A DNA stretch of 31,519 bases from JAYFNU01 sp964458545 (GTDB lineage Bacteria; Bacillota; Clostridia; Oscillospirales; Ruminococcaceae): NCBI GenBank assembly GCA_964458545.1, contig CAYWJF010000015.1, forward strand, positions 1 to 31,519. The letters are read 5' to 3'. Both the position numbers and the translations under genes were made by a program. This document shows, one piece after another, positions 1-7,310 of the stretch (within the stretch, counting starts at the first letter, position 1; every line of letters begins with the position of its first letter). Below the pieces are notes generated by a model. It worked only from the letters and a program-made list of their open reading frames with translations. It did no database searches and was not told where the DNA came from.

Positions 1-82
1 ACGGGAACAAGGCTACCGTGTGCATTTTGTATTAAACTCGTGTCCTTCTCCAAAAGACACCGTTGTGGTGTCTTTTTTATTA
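1..82 (+). terminator. End of an unidentified rightward transcript with intrinsic terminator
   Basis: Positions 52-61 (AAAAGACACC) pair perfectly with 67-76 (GGTGTCTTTT), with a 5-nt loop and a run of six T on the plus strand, so this is a rho-independent terminator for something entering from the left edge. The preceding 50 bases could be the last codons of a gene (one frame ends at a TAA at 33-35) or the 3' end of a structured RNA; I cannot decide. Nothing recognisable lies between 83 and 157. Confidence 0.6.
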
Positions 83-157
83 TGATTCGAAGCCTGATAG
101 CACTTTACGTTAAGAATACGGTCAGCTTTAACCAGAAATTATAATTCATAAAACGAC

Positions 158-907
158 TCAAATATACTTCTTAATCACAACGCAAAGCCTACCCTTTTTC
201 GTGTTTTTCGCCACGCCCTCGTAAACGAAGCGTCCCTTACCTCTCACCGAGATTATTTCGCCCGCCTCGGGAAGATACGTCAGCTTTTCGATTAGTTTTG
301 AATTAGCAAAACACAAGCCTCTTTCGATAAAATCTTGCGCGGCGGAACGTGAAAGAGAAAAGGCGGCGGCAATAATTGAATCTATCCTTTCCGACTGAAT
401 AATTACTGTCGTTTCTTCAAGTTTTTCTTCTCTAACGTTCGGTAAAGCTTCACAAATAGAACAGGTAATATTGGTGTGCTTTATCTTAACAAGATTTTGA
501 CAGATGAATTCAGCCGATTTATCAAGGCAAAGAATATATCCGCAGTTTTCTTCTACTACTATATCCCCTATTAGCTCACGCTTTATGCCAAGTGACATTA
601 AAGCGCCGAGAAAATCCCTGTGCGAAAGCTCGTCGCTGAATTTTTGGGCTTTTGGTTCAGCTTTAATCACAACGATAGGATAACCTTCCTCATAGCTCGC
701 TTCGCCGAAGCGAGCTATCTTTCTTTCAGCCGAGGGAAAACCGCCGAAAAACTCGTATCTGCTTACAAGCGTTCGTTTCAAGCGATATATTATATCCTGT
801 TCCGAAAGCGATAGAAACGAGGTGTATGTATATATGCCGCGATTGTATGCCCGTTCTGAAAGCTCCAACATACGCCGCTTAAATAACTCTTCGTCAAAAT
901 CCGACAT
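158..907 (-). CDS. ylmH: YlmH-like S4-domain RNA-binding protein
   Basis: A 249-residue protein with the two-part YlmH architecture. Residues about 1-165 form the family N-terminal region, including the characteristic FGG.PSAERK segment near residues 54-63. Residues about 172-245 form an S4 RNA-binding domain (RIDSIIAAAFSLSRSAA..FI.RGLCFANSK..). In Bacillus the gene lies in the sepF-ylmG-divIVA cell-division cluster and its product has been linked to binding of obstructed large ribosomal subunits. Here it stands alone and divergent from an acetyltransferase gene, so the context does not help assign a role. The ATG at 905-907 is preceded by AGAGGG. The coding sequence contains a 27-bp palindrome at 692-718. 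Family assignment is firm; molecular role is taken from the family. Confidence 0.85.
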   Translation of the reverse strand: MSDFDEELFKRRMLELSERAYNRGIYTYTSFLSLSEQDIIYRLKRTLVSRYEFFGGFPSAERKIARFGEASYEEGYPIVVIKAEPKAQKFSDELSHRDFLGALMSLGIKRELIGDIVVEENCGYILCLDKSAEFICQNLVKIKHTNITCSICEALPNVREEKLEETTVIIQSERIDSIIAAAFSLSRSAAQDFIERGLCFANSKLIEKLTYLPEAGEIISVRGKGRFVYEGVAKNTKKGRLCVVIKKYI

Positions 908-920
908 ATATATTCCCTCT

Positions 921-955
921 TTGCAAAATAATAAAAAGTATATATAATTATATCA
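921..955. promoter_or_regulatory. Overlapping divergent promoters of ylmH and the GNAT/cls operon
   Basis: Rightward: TTGCAA at 921-926, 16-bp spacer, TATAAT at 943-948. Leftward: an extended -10 reading TGATATAAT, with TATAAT as the complement of 947-952 and TGTAAA as a weak -35. The two -10 elements overlap by two bases, so polymerase binding should be mutually exclusive. Seen by eye only. Confidence 0.5.
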
Positions 956-992
956 TATTCGAATTATCTTTACAGCGAGCAGAAAAGAAGAA

Positions 993-1769
993 ATGATAGA
1001 ATTAAATGAGAGCCAATATAATCTTGCTGAACCTATTGCCGTAAGCTTTACTGAAGACTCAGTTTTTATTAACTCTGTACTTAACGGCGGCGGGTTTGGA
1101 AGAGTCTTTATCGACAACTTAGAAGCACCTACCTCGGCGCTCGTCTGGCATCGCTGTGGCTTCGCGTATATCTGCGGTAAGCCGAGCGAATGTTTTCTAA
1201 ACGAAATAGTTTCGCTACTTTATGAAAAATTCGAGCCAAACCAAAGACGTTTTCGTCTGCACCTTTACAGTAAAGCTACCGCCGAATTTTTCAACAGCTT
1301 AAGTGGACTTAAAATTTGGACGCAGCAGGTCTTTTCGCTTAATAAAAGTAAACTTGTACCACATTACAAGCGACTCGCTGACGGCTATACACTTAAAGAA
1401 GCGGAGCTTTGCGATATAGAGGGGTTCAGCGGAAAAATCACACCCTCCTTCTCTTGGGCTTCAAACGAACAATTTATACGAGAAGGTAAGGCATTTTGCG
1501 CAATTTATAATAATAAGGTCGCGGCAATGGCTTTTACCTGCGCTTTCGGCGGAAAGATTGTAGATATAGGTATAGAAACCGCCGCTGAGCACCGAGGTAA
1601 GGGGCTTGGAAAGGCTGTGGCATCTAAACTCGCCGAATATCTTTTAGATAACGGTTATTCCCCCGTCTGGCGCTGCGCAGAAAGCAACCCCGCCTCACGC
1701 GGTATTGCCGAAGCGGTCGGTTTCCTTTTCGAAAGCGAACATAACGTATATATGAAAGAGCCACAATAA
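993..1769 (+). CDS. GNAT-family N-acetyltransferase (first of a pair)
   Basis: A 258-residue protein whose C-terminal half carries the GNAT acetyl-CoA binding signature: a beta strand (VDIGIETA) followed by the pyrophosphate loop EHRGKGLGKAVASKL at about residues 198-212, then an ASRGIAEAVGF segment typical of motif B. The layout resembles the GNAT_acetyltran type, in which the N-terminal half is a degenerate or substrate-binding GNAT fold. The substrate cannot be predicted. It is the first gene of a probable three-gene operon with a second acetyltransferase and cardiolipin synthase. The ATG at 993 has only a weak purine-rich ribosome binding site (AAAAGAAG). Confidence 0.8.
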   Translation: MIELNESQYNLAEPIAVSFTEDSVFINSVLNGGGFGRVFIDNLEAPTSALVWHRCGFAYICGKPSECFLNEIVSLLYEKFEPNQRRFRLHLYSKATAEFFNSLSGLKIWTQQVFSLNKSKLVPHYKRLADGYTLKEAELCDIEGFSGKITPSFSWASNEQFIREGKAFCAIYNNKVAAMAFTCAFGGKIVDIGIETAAEHRGKGLGKAVASKLAEYLLDNGYSPVWRCAESNPASRGIAEAVGFLFESEHNVYMKEPQ

Positions 1770-1791
1770 ACAAGAAATATTGGAGAATACA

Positions 1792-2595
1792 ATGAAAACA
1801 CCGATTACTCTTTCTGAAAAAGATAGAGAAAACATTATTAATTACATTAATAAAGAGCCCGAATATAATATTTTTATCTACGGAGATTTATACAACGTCG
1901 GCGTCTGCAACGACCCTGTTACCACCTATGCGTTTATGAAGGGCAATGACTACGACTGTATACTTTTAAAATACTTCGACAACTATGTTATGTACTCCGA
2001 TAGAGAAGATTTTGATTCAGCCGCTGTCGCTGAATTCCTAAAAGGCAGAGAAACCGACTGCATAAGCGGCAAATACTCAGTAGTTGAAAAGCTTGCACCG
2101 TATTTTCCAAGCCTTAAGCTTTCTGAGACCTATCTTAGCAGTTGTGAAAAGGTAATCTTCAATTACTCTTTACCGAAGGACGTTACCGTAAAGCGGCTTC
2201 TTCCCGAAAACGCAAAGGATATTGTTGAAATGTTCAAGAGCATCGAGGGTTTTGCTGAGGGTCAAGCTGATAAGGAGACTGACAGAATTGAGGAGCTTGC
2301 ATACGGCATAGAAAAGAACGGAGATATCGGCTACGGTGCTTTTTTGAACGGTGAGATGATTAGCGTCGCAAAGACTACCGCCGAAAACGATATAAGCGCT
2401 ATGGTAGTGGGCGTCGCGACAAAGAAGGAATACCGCAAGCGTGGATACGCCTCAGCTATGGTGGCGCACGTTTGCGAAGAAAGCCTCTCGCTCGGCAAAA
2501 GATTCGTCTGTCTTTTCTATGATAACCCCGAAGCGGGTAAAATTTACAGAAAAATCGGCTTTAAGGAGATTGGAAAATACGCAATGCTTAAATAA
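1792..2595 (+). CDS. GNAT-family N-acetyltransferase (second of a pair)
   Basis: From the ATG at 1792 the protein is 267 residues. A TTG at 1780 is in frame, but the GGAGA at 1782-1786 overlaps it and sits correctly for the ATG at 1792, so I chose the latter. The GNAT domain is C-terminal: VVGVATKKEYRKRGYASAMV contains the R/Q-x-x-G-x-G/A acetyl-CoA loop, followed by LFYDNPEAGKIYRKIGF, the usual motif B Asn and Tyr region. It lies 22 nt after the first acetyltransferase and the two are not close copies, so this is an operon pair rather than a recent duplication. Substrate unknown. Confidence 0.8.
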   Translation: MKTPITLSEKDRENIINYINKEPEYNIFIYGDLYNVGVCNDPVTTYAFMKGNDYDCILLKYFDNYVMYSDREDFDSAAVAEFLKGRETDCISGKYSVVEKLAPYFPSLKLSETYLSSCEKVIFNYSLPKDVTVKRLLPENAKDIVEMFKSIEGFAEGQADKETDRIEELAYGIEKNGDIGYGAFLNGEMISVAKTTAENDISAMVVGVATKKEYRKRGYASAMVAHVCEESLSLGKRFVCLFYDNPEAGKIYRKIGFKEIGKYAMLK

Positions 2596-2630
2596 TCGTT
2601 ATTGTATTGCAAAAATATGTGGGAATGCGT

Positions 2631-4181
2631 ATGAATAAATTTTTCGGAAAACTATTAAAAGGGCTTTTCAGCCAGCTTACCTTCGTTTGTATAATTCTTT
2701 TAATACAAGCGGGTATCTTTATCTATCTTACATCAAGTATCTATTCCGTCGAGATTAGATTAGCTTTATATGTTGTAAGCGCTATAGTTGTGGTTTATAT
2801 AGTAAACGGCACATATTCACCGAGCTATAAGCTGTCTTGGGTTATTCCTATACTTATCTTCCCTGTTTTCGGCGGTCTACTTTTTATTCTTTTGAAGCTT
2901 CAGCGTCCAAGAAAGAAGAGTATAGAGCGAATTAACCGTATAGCCGCGGAGAGCGCTTCGGCTTTAGCGCAGGACGAAACGGTAGAAAAACGCCTTTCTA
3001 TAGAAAGCGAGCATTTTGCGTCCTCAGTTCGCTATATGAACAGTTGCGCGGGCTGTAGCGTTGTGAAAAATACCGCCGTTACCTACTTTCCTTCTGGCGA
3101 GGAGCTATGGCCCGTGCTTCTTACAGAGCTTCGCAAGGCGAAGAAGTATATTTTTATTGAGTTCTTCATTATCCGCGAGGGCGAGTTTTGGAACAGCGTG
3201 CTGGACGTACTCACCGAAAAGGTGGCAGAAGGTGTAGACGTACGCGTGCTTTACGACGGTGTCGGAAGCATCTCTACGCTACCCCACAACTATTATAAGA
3301 AGCTTGAAAAGCTGGAAATAAAAGCAAGGGTTTTTAACCCATTTGTGCCACTTCTAACCGTTTCGCAGAATAACCGTAACCACAGAAAGATAGTATCTGT
3401 GGACGGTAAGGTAGCCTTTAACGGCGGCATTAACCTCGCGGACGAATACGTCAACCGTGAGAACCGTTTCGGCTATTGGAAGGACACGGGCGTAATGCTA
3501 AAGGGTGACGCTGCCTATAACTTCACCGTTATGTTTCTTCAAATGTGGCAGTTTACTGACGAAAGCAAGAACACGGCTATAGACTATCTCAGCTACAAGC
3601 CGAAGCACTTTAACGTTGAGCCATCAAAAAGAGCGGGATATGTTCTTCCCTACTGCGACCACCCTATCGACGACGAGAATATAGGCGAATTTGTCTATCT
3701 TGATATAATAAATAACGCGACAAACTATCTTTATATAACGACGCCTTATCTTATTATTGACGACACTATGTACAGAGCGCTGCATAACGCCTCTAAGCGT
3801 GGCGTGGACGTAAAGATAATTATTCCGCAAAACCCTGACCATTGGTACGCTTATTATGTAACCGAAGTGTACAGCATTGACTTAATTAAAGCGGGTATTG
3901 AGATATACAAGTATACGCCCGGCTTTATCCACGCAAAGTCAGTTGTAAGCGATAACGATGTTGCGGTAGTCGGCAGTATAAACTTTGATTACAGAAGCCT
4001 TTACCTTCATTACGAATGCGCAACGCTTATGTATAAGGACGAGGCGGTAGACGAGGTTTATAAGGACTTCAATTCCACGCTTCTACAGTGCGACAAGATG
4101 ACCGCGGAAAAGCTTAAGAAGGTCAATATTTTCAAAAAGCTTCTTCGTGTGTTTTTAAAGCTTTTTGCGCCGCTTATGTAA
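2631..4181 (+). CDS. cls: Cardiolipin synthase
   Basis: A phospholipase D superfamily membrane enzyme that joins two phosphatidylglycerol molecules to make cardiolipin and glycerol. Two HKD catalytic motifs are visible: H251-R-K253-x4-D258 with a downstream GG.N, and H434-A-K436-x4-D441 followed by GS.NFDYRS. The N-terminus holds three hydrophobic stretches (about residues 14-37, 42-60 and 67-90) that anchor it. The 516-residue length fits Firmicutes Cls. In-frame TTG (2607), GTG and ATG codons lie upstream, but GGGA at 2621-2624 favours the ATG at 2631. It sits 35 nt after the second acetyltransferase and probably shares its transcript, which ends in the terminator at 4187. Confidence 0.93.
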   Translation: MNKFFGKLLKGLFSQLTFVCIILLIQAGIFIYLTSSIYSVEIRLALYVVSAIVVVYIVNGTYSPSYKLSWVIPILIFPVFGGLLFILLKLQRPRKKSIERINRIAAESASALAQDETVEKRLSIESEHFASSVRYMNSCAGCSVVKNTAVTYFPSGEELWPVLLTELRKAKKYIFIEFFIIREGEFWNSVLDVLTEKVAEGVDVRVLYDGVGSISTLPHNYYKKLEKLEIKARVFNPFVPLLTVSQNNRNHRKIVSVDGKVAFNGGINLADEYVNRENRFGYWKDTGVMLKGDAAYNFTVMFLQMWQFTDESKNTAIDYLSYKPKHFNVEPSKRAGYVLPYCDHPIDDENIGEFVYLDIINNATNYLYITTPYLIIDDTMYRALHNASKRGVDVKIIIPQNPDHWYAYYVTEVYSIDLIKAGIEIYKYTPGFIHAKSVVSDNDVAVVGSINFDYRSLYLHYECATLMYKDEAVDEVYKDFNSTLLQCDKMTAEKLKKVNIFKKLLRVFLKLFAPLM

Positions 4182-4186
4182 ATAAA

Positions 4187-4224
4187 CAAAAGTCGTTTAG
4201 CGTTGCTAAACGGCTTTTGTTATT
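4187..4224 (+). terminator. cls intrinsic terminator
   Basis: CAAAAGTCGTTTAGC (4187-4201) pairs with GCTAAACGGCTTTTG (4205-4219) across a 3-nt loop with one G-U pair. The 3' arm is then copied downstream in the tandem repeat. Confidence 0.85.
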
Positions 4225-4380
4225 GGGAGAATTCTTCGCATTCTATATAAAATCGAAAACTTTAACCTTGCTAAACGGCTTTTGTTATTGGGAGAATGCT
4301 TCGCATTCTCTTTTAAATCGAAAACTTCACCCTTACTAAATGACTTTTGATATAGGGAGAATGCTTCGCATTCTATTTAT
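4205..4380 (+). repeat. 65-bp tandem repeat: terminator 3' arm plus GAGAAT/TTC/ATTCTC hairpin, three copies
   Basis: Units begin at 4205, 4270 and 4335 with an exact 65-bp period. Each unit has three parts: a copy of the cls terminator 3' arm (GCTAAACGGCTTTTG in units 1 and 2, ACTAAATGACTTTTG in unit 3), then GGGAGAAT, a TTC-loop hairpin (perfect 8-bp stem at 4292-4310 in unit 2), and an A-rich tail (AAATCGAAAAC in units 1 and 2). Unit 1 has one stem mismatch; unit 3 is the most diverged and runs into the hsp20 terminator. No left arm accompanies copies 2 and 3. The same design recurs after secA. Confidence 0.85.
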
Positions 4381-4381
4381 A

Positions 4382-4418
4382 AAAAACACCGCTCGTTTTT
4401 GTTCGAGCGGTGTTTTTA
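4382..4418 (-). terminator. hsp20 terminator, probably bidirectional
   Basis: AAAAACACCGCTCG and CGAGCGGTGTTTTT form a 14-bp stem around an 8-nt T-rich loop, with T runs on both strands. It ends the leftward hsp20 transcript and could backstop cls. Confidence 0.85.
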
Positions 4419-4428
4419 GGAATTAATT

Positions 4429-4857
4429 CTATACTATTTCTATTCTCTTTCTTTCTGGCTCCTTCGGCTCAAGTTTCGGCATTGTAAGCTCAAGCACGCC
4501 GTTATTGTACTGTGCCTTAATATCCTCGGTGTTTACTCCGCTTACGTCAAAGCTTCTTGAATACGAACCGCTGTAGCGTTCGCGACGAACGAAGTTTTTG
4601 TCCTTTTCTTCTTTCTCTTCGTTGTGTGAGGCTGAAACGGTAAGCACGTCCTTGTCGATATCAATGCTGATATCCTCTTTCTTGAAGCCCGGAAGCTCCG
4701 CTTCAATTGTATAGCTGTCGCCGTTATCCTTAATATCGGTCTTAAAGCCATACAGGGATTTCGAGAAGCTGTTAGTCATATAATCGTTCTCGAAATCATC
4801 GAAGAATTTGTTTAGCATAGAGTTTCTCGCTCTTTCAAAGGGCATTAGTTCAAACAT
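4429..4857 (-). CDS. hsp20: Small heat shock protein, Hsp20/alpha-crystallin family
   Basis: A 142-residue ATP-independent holdase chaperone that binds unfolding cytoplasmic proteins. The alpha-crystallin domain spans about residues 38-130 and shows YTIEAELPGFKKEDISI, the DVLTVSA strand and the conserved GVLELTMPK motif, with a short C-terminal extension carrying the I-x-V type tail (RIEIV). The N-terminus (MFELMPFERARNSMLNKFFDDF) is typical of clostridial members. The ATG at 4857 has a perfect GGAGGT. A CIRCE-like operator and a long leader lie upstream, so HrcA-controlled heat induction is likely but inferred. Confidence 0.95.
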   Translation of the reverse strand: MFELMPFERARNSMLNKFFDDFENDYMTNSFSKSLYGFKTDIKDNGDSYTIEAELPGFKKEDISIDIDKDVLTVSASHNEEKEEKDKNFVRRERYSGSYSRSFDVSGVNTEDIKAQYNNGVLELTMPKLEPKEPERKRIEIV

Positions 4858-4905
4858 AATAGTTACCTCCGTATATATTATTGTTGTTTTGATATGTTTT
4901 ATGTG

Positions 4906-4922
4906 GTTGAGCTTTTCTCAAC
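4906..4922 (-). promoter_or_regulatory. Hairpin in hsp20 leader
   Basis: GTTGAG (4906-4911) and CTCAAC (4917-4922) form a stem around a 5-nt loop, extended by three more pairs (GTG/CAC) past a one-base bulge. It lies about 50 nt before the hsp20 start, inside the long leader if transcription begins at the CIRCE site. A second AT-rich -10-like sequence (complement of 4931-4936) lies just upstream of it. Confidence 0.45.
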
Positions 4923-4989
4923 TCACAGCTATAATATAGTTTTGTATTATGAACATTGTTTTATGTATTTGTTAATATTGTATTAATTG

Positions 4990-5016
4990 TTGGCACTCAT
5001 TATTATATTGTGCTAA
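4990..5016 (-). promoter_or_regulatory. CIRCE-like HrcA operator with the hsp20 -10 in its spacer
   Basis: On the minus strand the site reads TTAGCACAA, nine bases, GAGTGCCAA. This matches the CIRCE consensus (TTAGCACTC-N9-GAGTGCTAA) at 15 of 18 arm positions with exactly nine spacer bases. The spacer itself begins with TATAAT (complement of 5002-5007), so HrcA binding would cover the -10. The -35 (TTTCTA) is poor. It lies about 135 nt upstream of the hsp20 start codon. Confidence 0.7.
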
Positions 5017-5025
5017 TTCTGCGTA

Positions 5026-5055
5026 GAAAAAAGGCGCCGATAAATCGGCGCCTTT
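5026..5055 (-). terminator. gdhA terminator
   Basis: TCGGCGCCTTT (5045-5055) pairs with AAAGGCGCCGA (5030-5040) across TAAA, followed on the minus strand by a run of T (complement of 5026-5032). Confidence 0.85.
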
Positions 5056-5076
5056 GAAATATTTTTGAATTAACTA

Positions 5077-6420
5077 TTAAAATACGCCCTGCGCGAGCAT
5101 TGCGTACGCAACCTTCTTGAAGCCCGCGATGTTTGCGCCCGCTACGAGGTTTCCGTCCATACCATATTCCTTAGCCGCGTCAAACGCCGCATGGAAGATG
5201 TTAACCATAATGCCGTGAAGCTTCGCATCTACCTCTTCAGCGGTCCACGAGTATCTCATAGAGTTCTGGCTCATCTCAAGACCAGAAGTAGCAACACCGC
5301 CCGCATTCGCAGCCTTAGCGGGTCCAAAGAGTACGCCCGCCTTCTGAAGCTTCTCAACAGCCTCAGGTGTGCTCGGCATATTAGCGCCCTCGCATACAGC
5401 GATTACGCCGTTCTTAATAAGAGCGTCGGCACCTGCGCCGTCCAGCTCGTTCTGTGTAGCGCAAGGGAGCGCAACGTCGCATTTCGTGTTCCATATTCCC
5501 TTGCAGCCCTCAGTAAAGGTAGAGCCGCTTACGCGCTTTGTGTATTCAACTATTCTCGCACGCTCAACCTCTTTTATCTGCTTCATTACCGCGAGGTCGA
5601 TTCCCTTCTCGTCCACTATGTAGCCCGATGAATCGCTCATAGCAATAACCGTTCCGCCAAACTGTGTCGCCTTTTCTGCCGCGTATATCGCAACGTTGCC
5701 GCTGCCCGAGATAACAACCTTCTTACCCTTAAAGCTGTCATTCTTCATACATTTAAGAGCTTCTTCGGTGAAATAGCAAAGACCATAGCCTGTCGCCTGA
5801 GTTCTTACAAGCGAGCCGCCGTATGTTAGCCCCTTACCTGTTAATACTCCTACAAATTCGTTACGAAGCCTCTTGTACTGTCCGAAAAGGAAGCCAATTT
5901 CGCGCGCGCCTACGCCGATATCTCCCGCAGGTACGTCGGTGTCTGCGCCAATATGCTTGGAAAGCTCGGTCATAAAGCTCTGGCAGAAGCGCATAATTTC
6001 GCCGTCTGATTTTCCCTTCGGGTCGAAATCACTGCCACCCTTGCCGCCGCCCATAGGAAGGGTGGTAAGGCTATTCTTAAATATCTGCTCGAAGCCTAAA
6101 AACTTGATAACGGAAGCGTTAACGGAGGGGTGAAGGCGAAGACCACCCTTATACGGTCCGATAGCGGAGTTAAACTGTACGCGGAAGCCACGGTTTACCT
6201 GCACCTTACCAGCGTCGTCTACCCACGCCACGCGGAACTGGAAGAACCTTTCGGGTTCAACTAATCTTTCGATAATTCCGTTCTTCTCGTAAGCAGGGTT
6301 CTTTTCAATTACTGGCTCGAGGGACTCAAGCACCTCGTAAACAGCCTGCTGAAACTCAGGCTCGCTCGCGTTGCGCTTGCAAACGGTTTCGTATACGCCG
6401 TTTAAATAAGCATTTTTCAT
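5077..6420 (-). CDS. gdhA: NADP-type glutamate dehydrogenase
   Basis: Catalyses the reversible reductive amination of 2-oxoglutarate with ammonium to glutamate, in the cytoplasm as a hexamer. The 447-residue length matches the small hexameric class. Visible are the substrate region KGGLRLHPSVN (about 91-101), the catalytic lysine in LPMGGGKGGSDFDPKG (K127), GDIGVGAREIGFLFGQYK, and the Rossmann nucleotide loop GSGNVAIYAAEK (about 231-242). Cofactor preference is assigned by overall similarity to the NADP class, not by a specific residue. The gene has its own promoter and terminator, so it is a single-gene unit. The ATG at 6420 has a GAGAG-type ribosome binding site. Confidence 0.95.
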   Translation of the reverse strand: MKNAYLNGVYETVCKRNASEPEFQQAVYEVLESLEPVIEKNPAYEKNGIIERLVEPERFFQFRVAWVDDAGKVQVNRGFRVQFNSAIGPYKGGLRLHPSVNASVIKFLGFEQIFKNSLTTLPMGGGKGGSDFDPKGKSDGEIMRFCQSFMTELSKHIGADTDVPAGDIGVGAREIGFLFGQYKRLRNEFVGVLTGKGLTYGGSLVRTQATGYGLCYFTEEALKCMKNDSFKGKKVVISGSGNVAIYAAEKATQFGGTVIAMSDSSGYIVDEKGIDLAVMKQIKEVERARIVEYTKRVSGSTFTEGCKGIWNTKCDVALPCATQNELDGAGADALIKNGVIAVCEGANMPSTPEAVEKLQKAGVLFGPAKAANAGGVATSGLEMSQNSMRYSWTAEEVDAKLHGIMVNIFHAAFDAAKEYGMDGNLVAGANIAGFKKVAYAMLAQGVF

Positions 6421-6456
6421 TTATTCTTTCACTCTCTTTCAATAAAAGTATACTTA

Positions 6457-6485
6457 ATTATATTTCTTGCTCAATTCAATTGCAA
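6457..6485 (-). promoter_or_regulatory. gdhA promoter
   Basis: On the minus strand, TTGCAA (6480-6485), a 17-bp spacer, then TATAAT (6457-6462), giving a leader of about 30 nt. The remaining 6486-6595 is AT-rich with nothing else recognisable. Confidence 0.65.
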
Positions 6486-6615
6486 TGTTTTTTTGTTTCT
6501 TTTTTGGCTTTTAATAACATTTTTGTTGTTTACACAAAAACTTTTATATCTTTTGCCGCTTTTAAGTGCTAAATTGATAAATCACATAATTTTGCTGTTA
6601 AATTCATAGTAGTTG

Positions 6616-6624
6616 TGATATAAT
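6616..6624 (+). promoter_or_regulatory. rnpB extended -10 promoter
   Basis: TGATATAAT is an extended -10 element; the predicted start is at about 6630, right where the RNase P RNA begins. No convincing -35 is seen at 16-18 bp, which suits an extended -10. Confidence 0.6.
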
Positions 6625-6629
6625 TTTAA

Positions 6630-6959
6630 GGCAAGTCGGCCGGATGGCAGCGCACCGAAAGGTGTGAGGAAAGTCCGAGCTCCACAGGGCAGAATAGCTG
6701 TTAACGACAGCCGAGGGCGACCTCAGGGATAGTGCAACAGAGAGATACCGCCCGATTTATCGGGCAAGGGTGGAAAGGCGAGGTAAGAGCTCACCGGCGC
6801 GCTGGCGACTGCGCGGCCATGTAAACCCTATTCGGAGCAACACCGACGAAGACTATCGCTTGCCCGGCGCGTCTTTAGGAGTGGCTTGAGCCGTATGGCA
6901 ACATACGGTCGAGATAGATTGTCATCTAAGACAGAACTCGGCTTATAGACCGACTTGCA
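6630..6959 (+). ncRNA. rnpB: RNase P RNA, bacterial type A
   Basis: Catalytic RNA that removes 5' leaders from pre-tRNAs. The ends pair as helix P1 (GCAAGTCGG at 6631-6639 with CCGACTTGC at 6950-6958). Conserved blocks are in order: GAGGAAAGTCCGAGC (6666-6680), GGTGGAAAGGCGAGGTAAGAGC followed closely by CACCGG (about 6769-6797), ATGTAAACCC and GGAGCAA (about 6820-6840), and ACAGAACTCGGCTTATAG near the 3' end, which forms helix P4 with the first block. The helix content between the blocks fits type A, as in most Clostridia, rather than the Bacillus type B. Confidence 0.96.
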
Positions 6960-6967
6960 TTATATGT

Positions 6968-7003
6968 AAAAGATGGACGGTTTCCCCGTCCATCTTTTTT
7001 ATA
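6968..7003 (+). terminator. rnpB terminator
   Basis: AAAAGATGGACGG (6968-6980) pairs with CCGTCCATCTTTT (6986-6998) across a 5-nt loop, followed by a run of T. Confidence 0.9.
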
Positions 7004-7035
7004 CAATGAAATACTATCAGGTATTTGATTAATGA

Positions 7036-7293
7036 TTATGACTTCATAATCAATCGCATTAGAAGAAGCATTACAGTACCGGGAACACCGAGAAGCGCCG
7101 TTAGCGCCACGGTAACATAATTCACGGCAACATAAACGCCCGTAATCGAGGAAAGACTGTTTACCGCCATAAAGGAAGCCACCCCGAATAGCGAGGTCTT
7201 CAGAGCGCTTACAAAAGGTTTTTTATGCTTCGAAAAATGCTTTGCATAGATAAATAGTATTGCCGCGAGCACCGCAAAGAAAAGGTATCTCAT
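7036..7293 (-). CDS. bofA: BofA-family membrane protein (pro-sigma-K processing inhibitor-like)
   Basis: An 85-residue integral membrane protein. Hydrophobic segments lie at about residues 3-15, 30-45 and 55-82, and the C-terminal NYVTVALTALLGVPGTVMLLL matches the conserved region of BofA. In Bacillus, BofA holds the SpoIVFB protease inactive in the outer forespore membrane until the sigma-K checkpoint; in Clostridia the family is often kept without a proven partner. Two ATGs (7299 and 7293) are available. The GGGGG ribosome site touches the first, so I use 7293. It lies after the secG terminator, hence needs its own promoter, and a sigma-E-like one is visible. Confidence 0.8.
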   Translation of the reverse strand: MRYLFFAVLAAILFIYAKHFSKHKKPFVSALKTSLFGVASFMAVNSLSSITGVYVAVNYVTVALTALLGVPGTVMLLLMRLIMKS

Positions 7294-7310
7294 ATTCATC
7301 CCCCGTAAGA

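Noticed and set aside
2607..2630. TTG, GTG and first ATG as cls starts
   Set aside because: GGGA at 2621-2624 fits the ATG at 2631, and the extra residues do not look like family sequence.
4205..4380. CRISPR-like direct repeats
   Set aside because: The period is exact but the whole 65-bp unit is repeated; there are no unique spacers and no cas genes.
4542..4751. Minus-strand 69-codon frame within hsp20
   Set aside because: It overlaps the well-supported hsp20 frame and is Lys/Arg/Thr-rich without family similarity.
6486..6600. Riboswitch or attenuator upstream of gdhA
   Set aside because: The sequence is AT-rich with no stable stem, and a strong promoter lies only about 30 nt from the gene.
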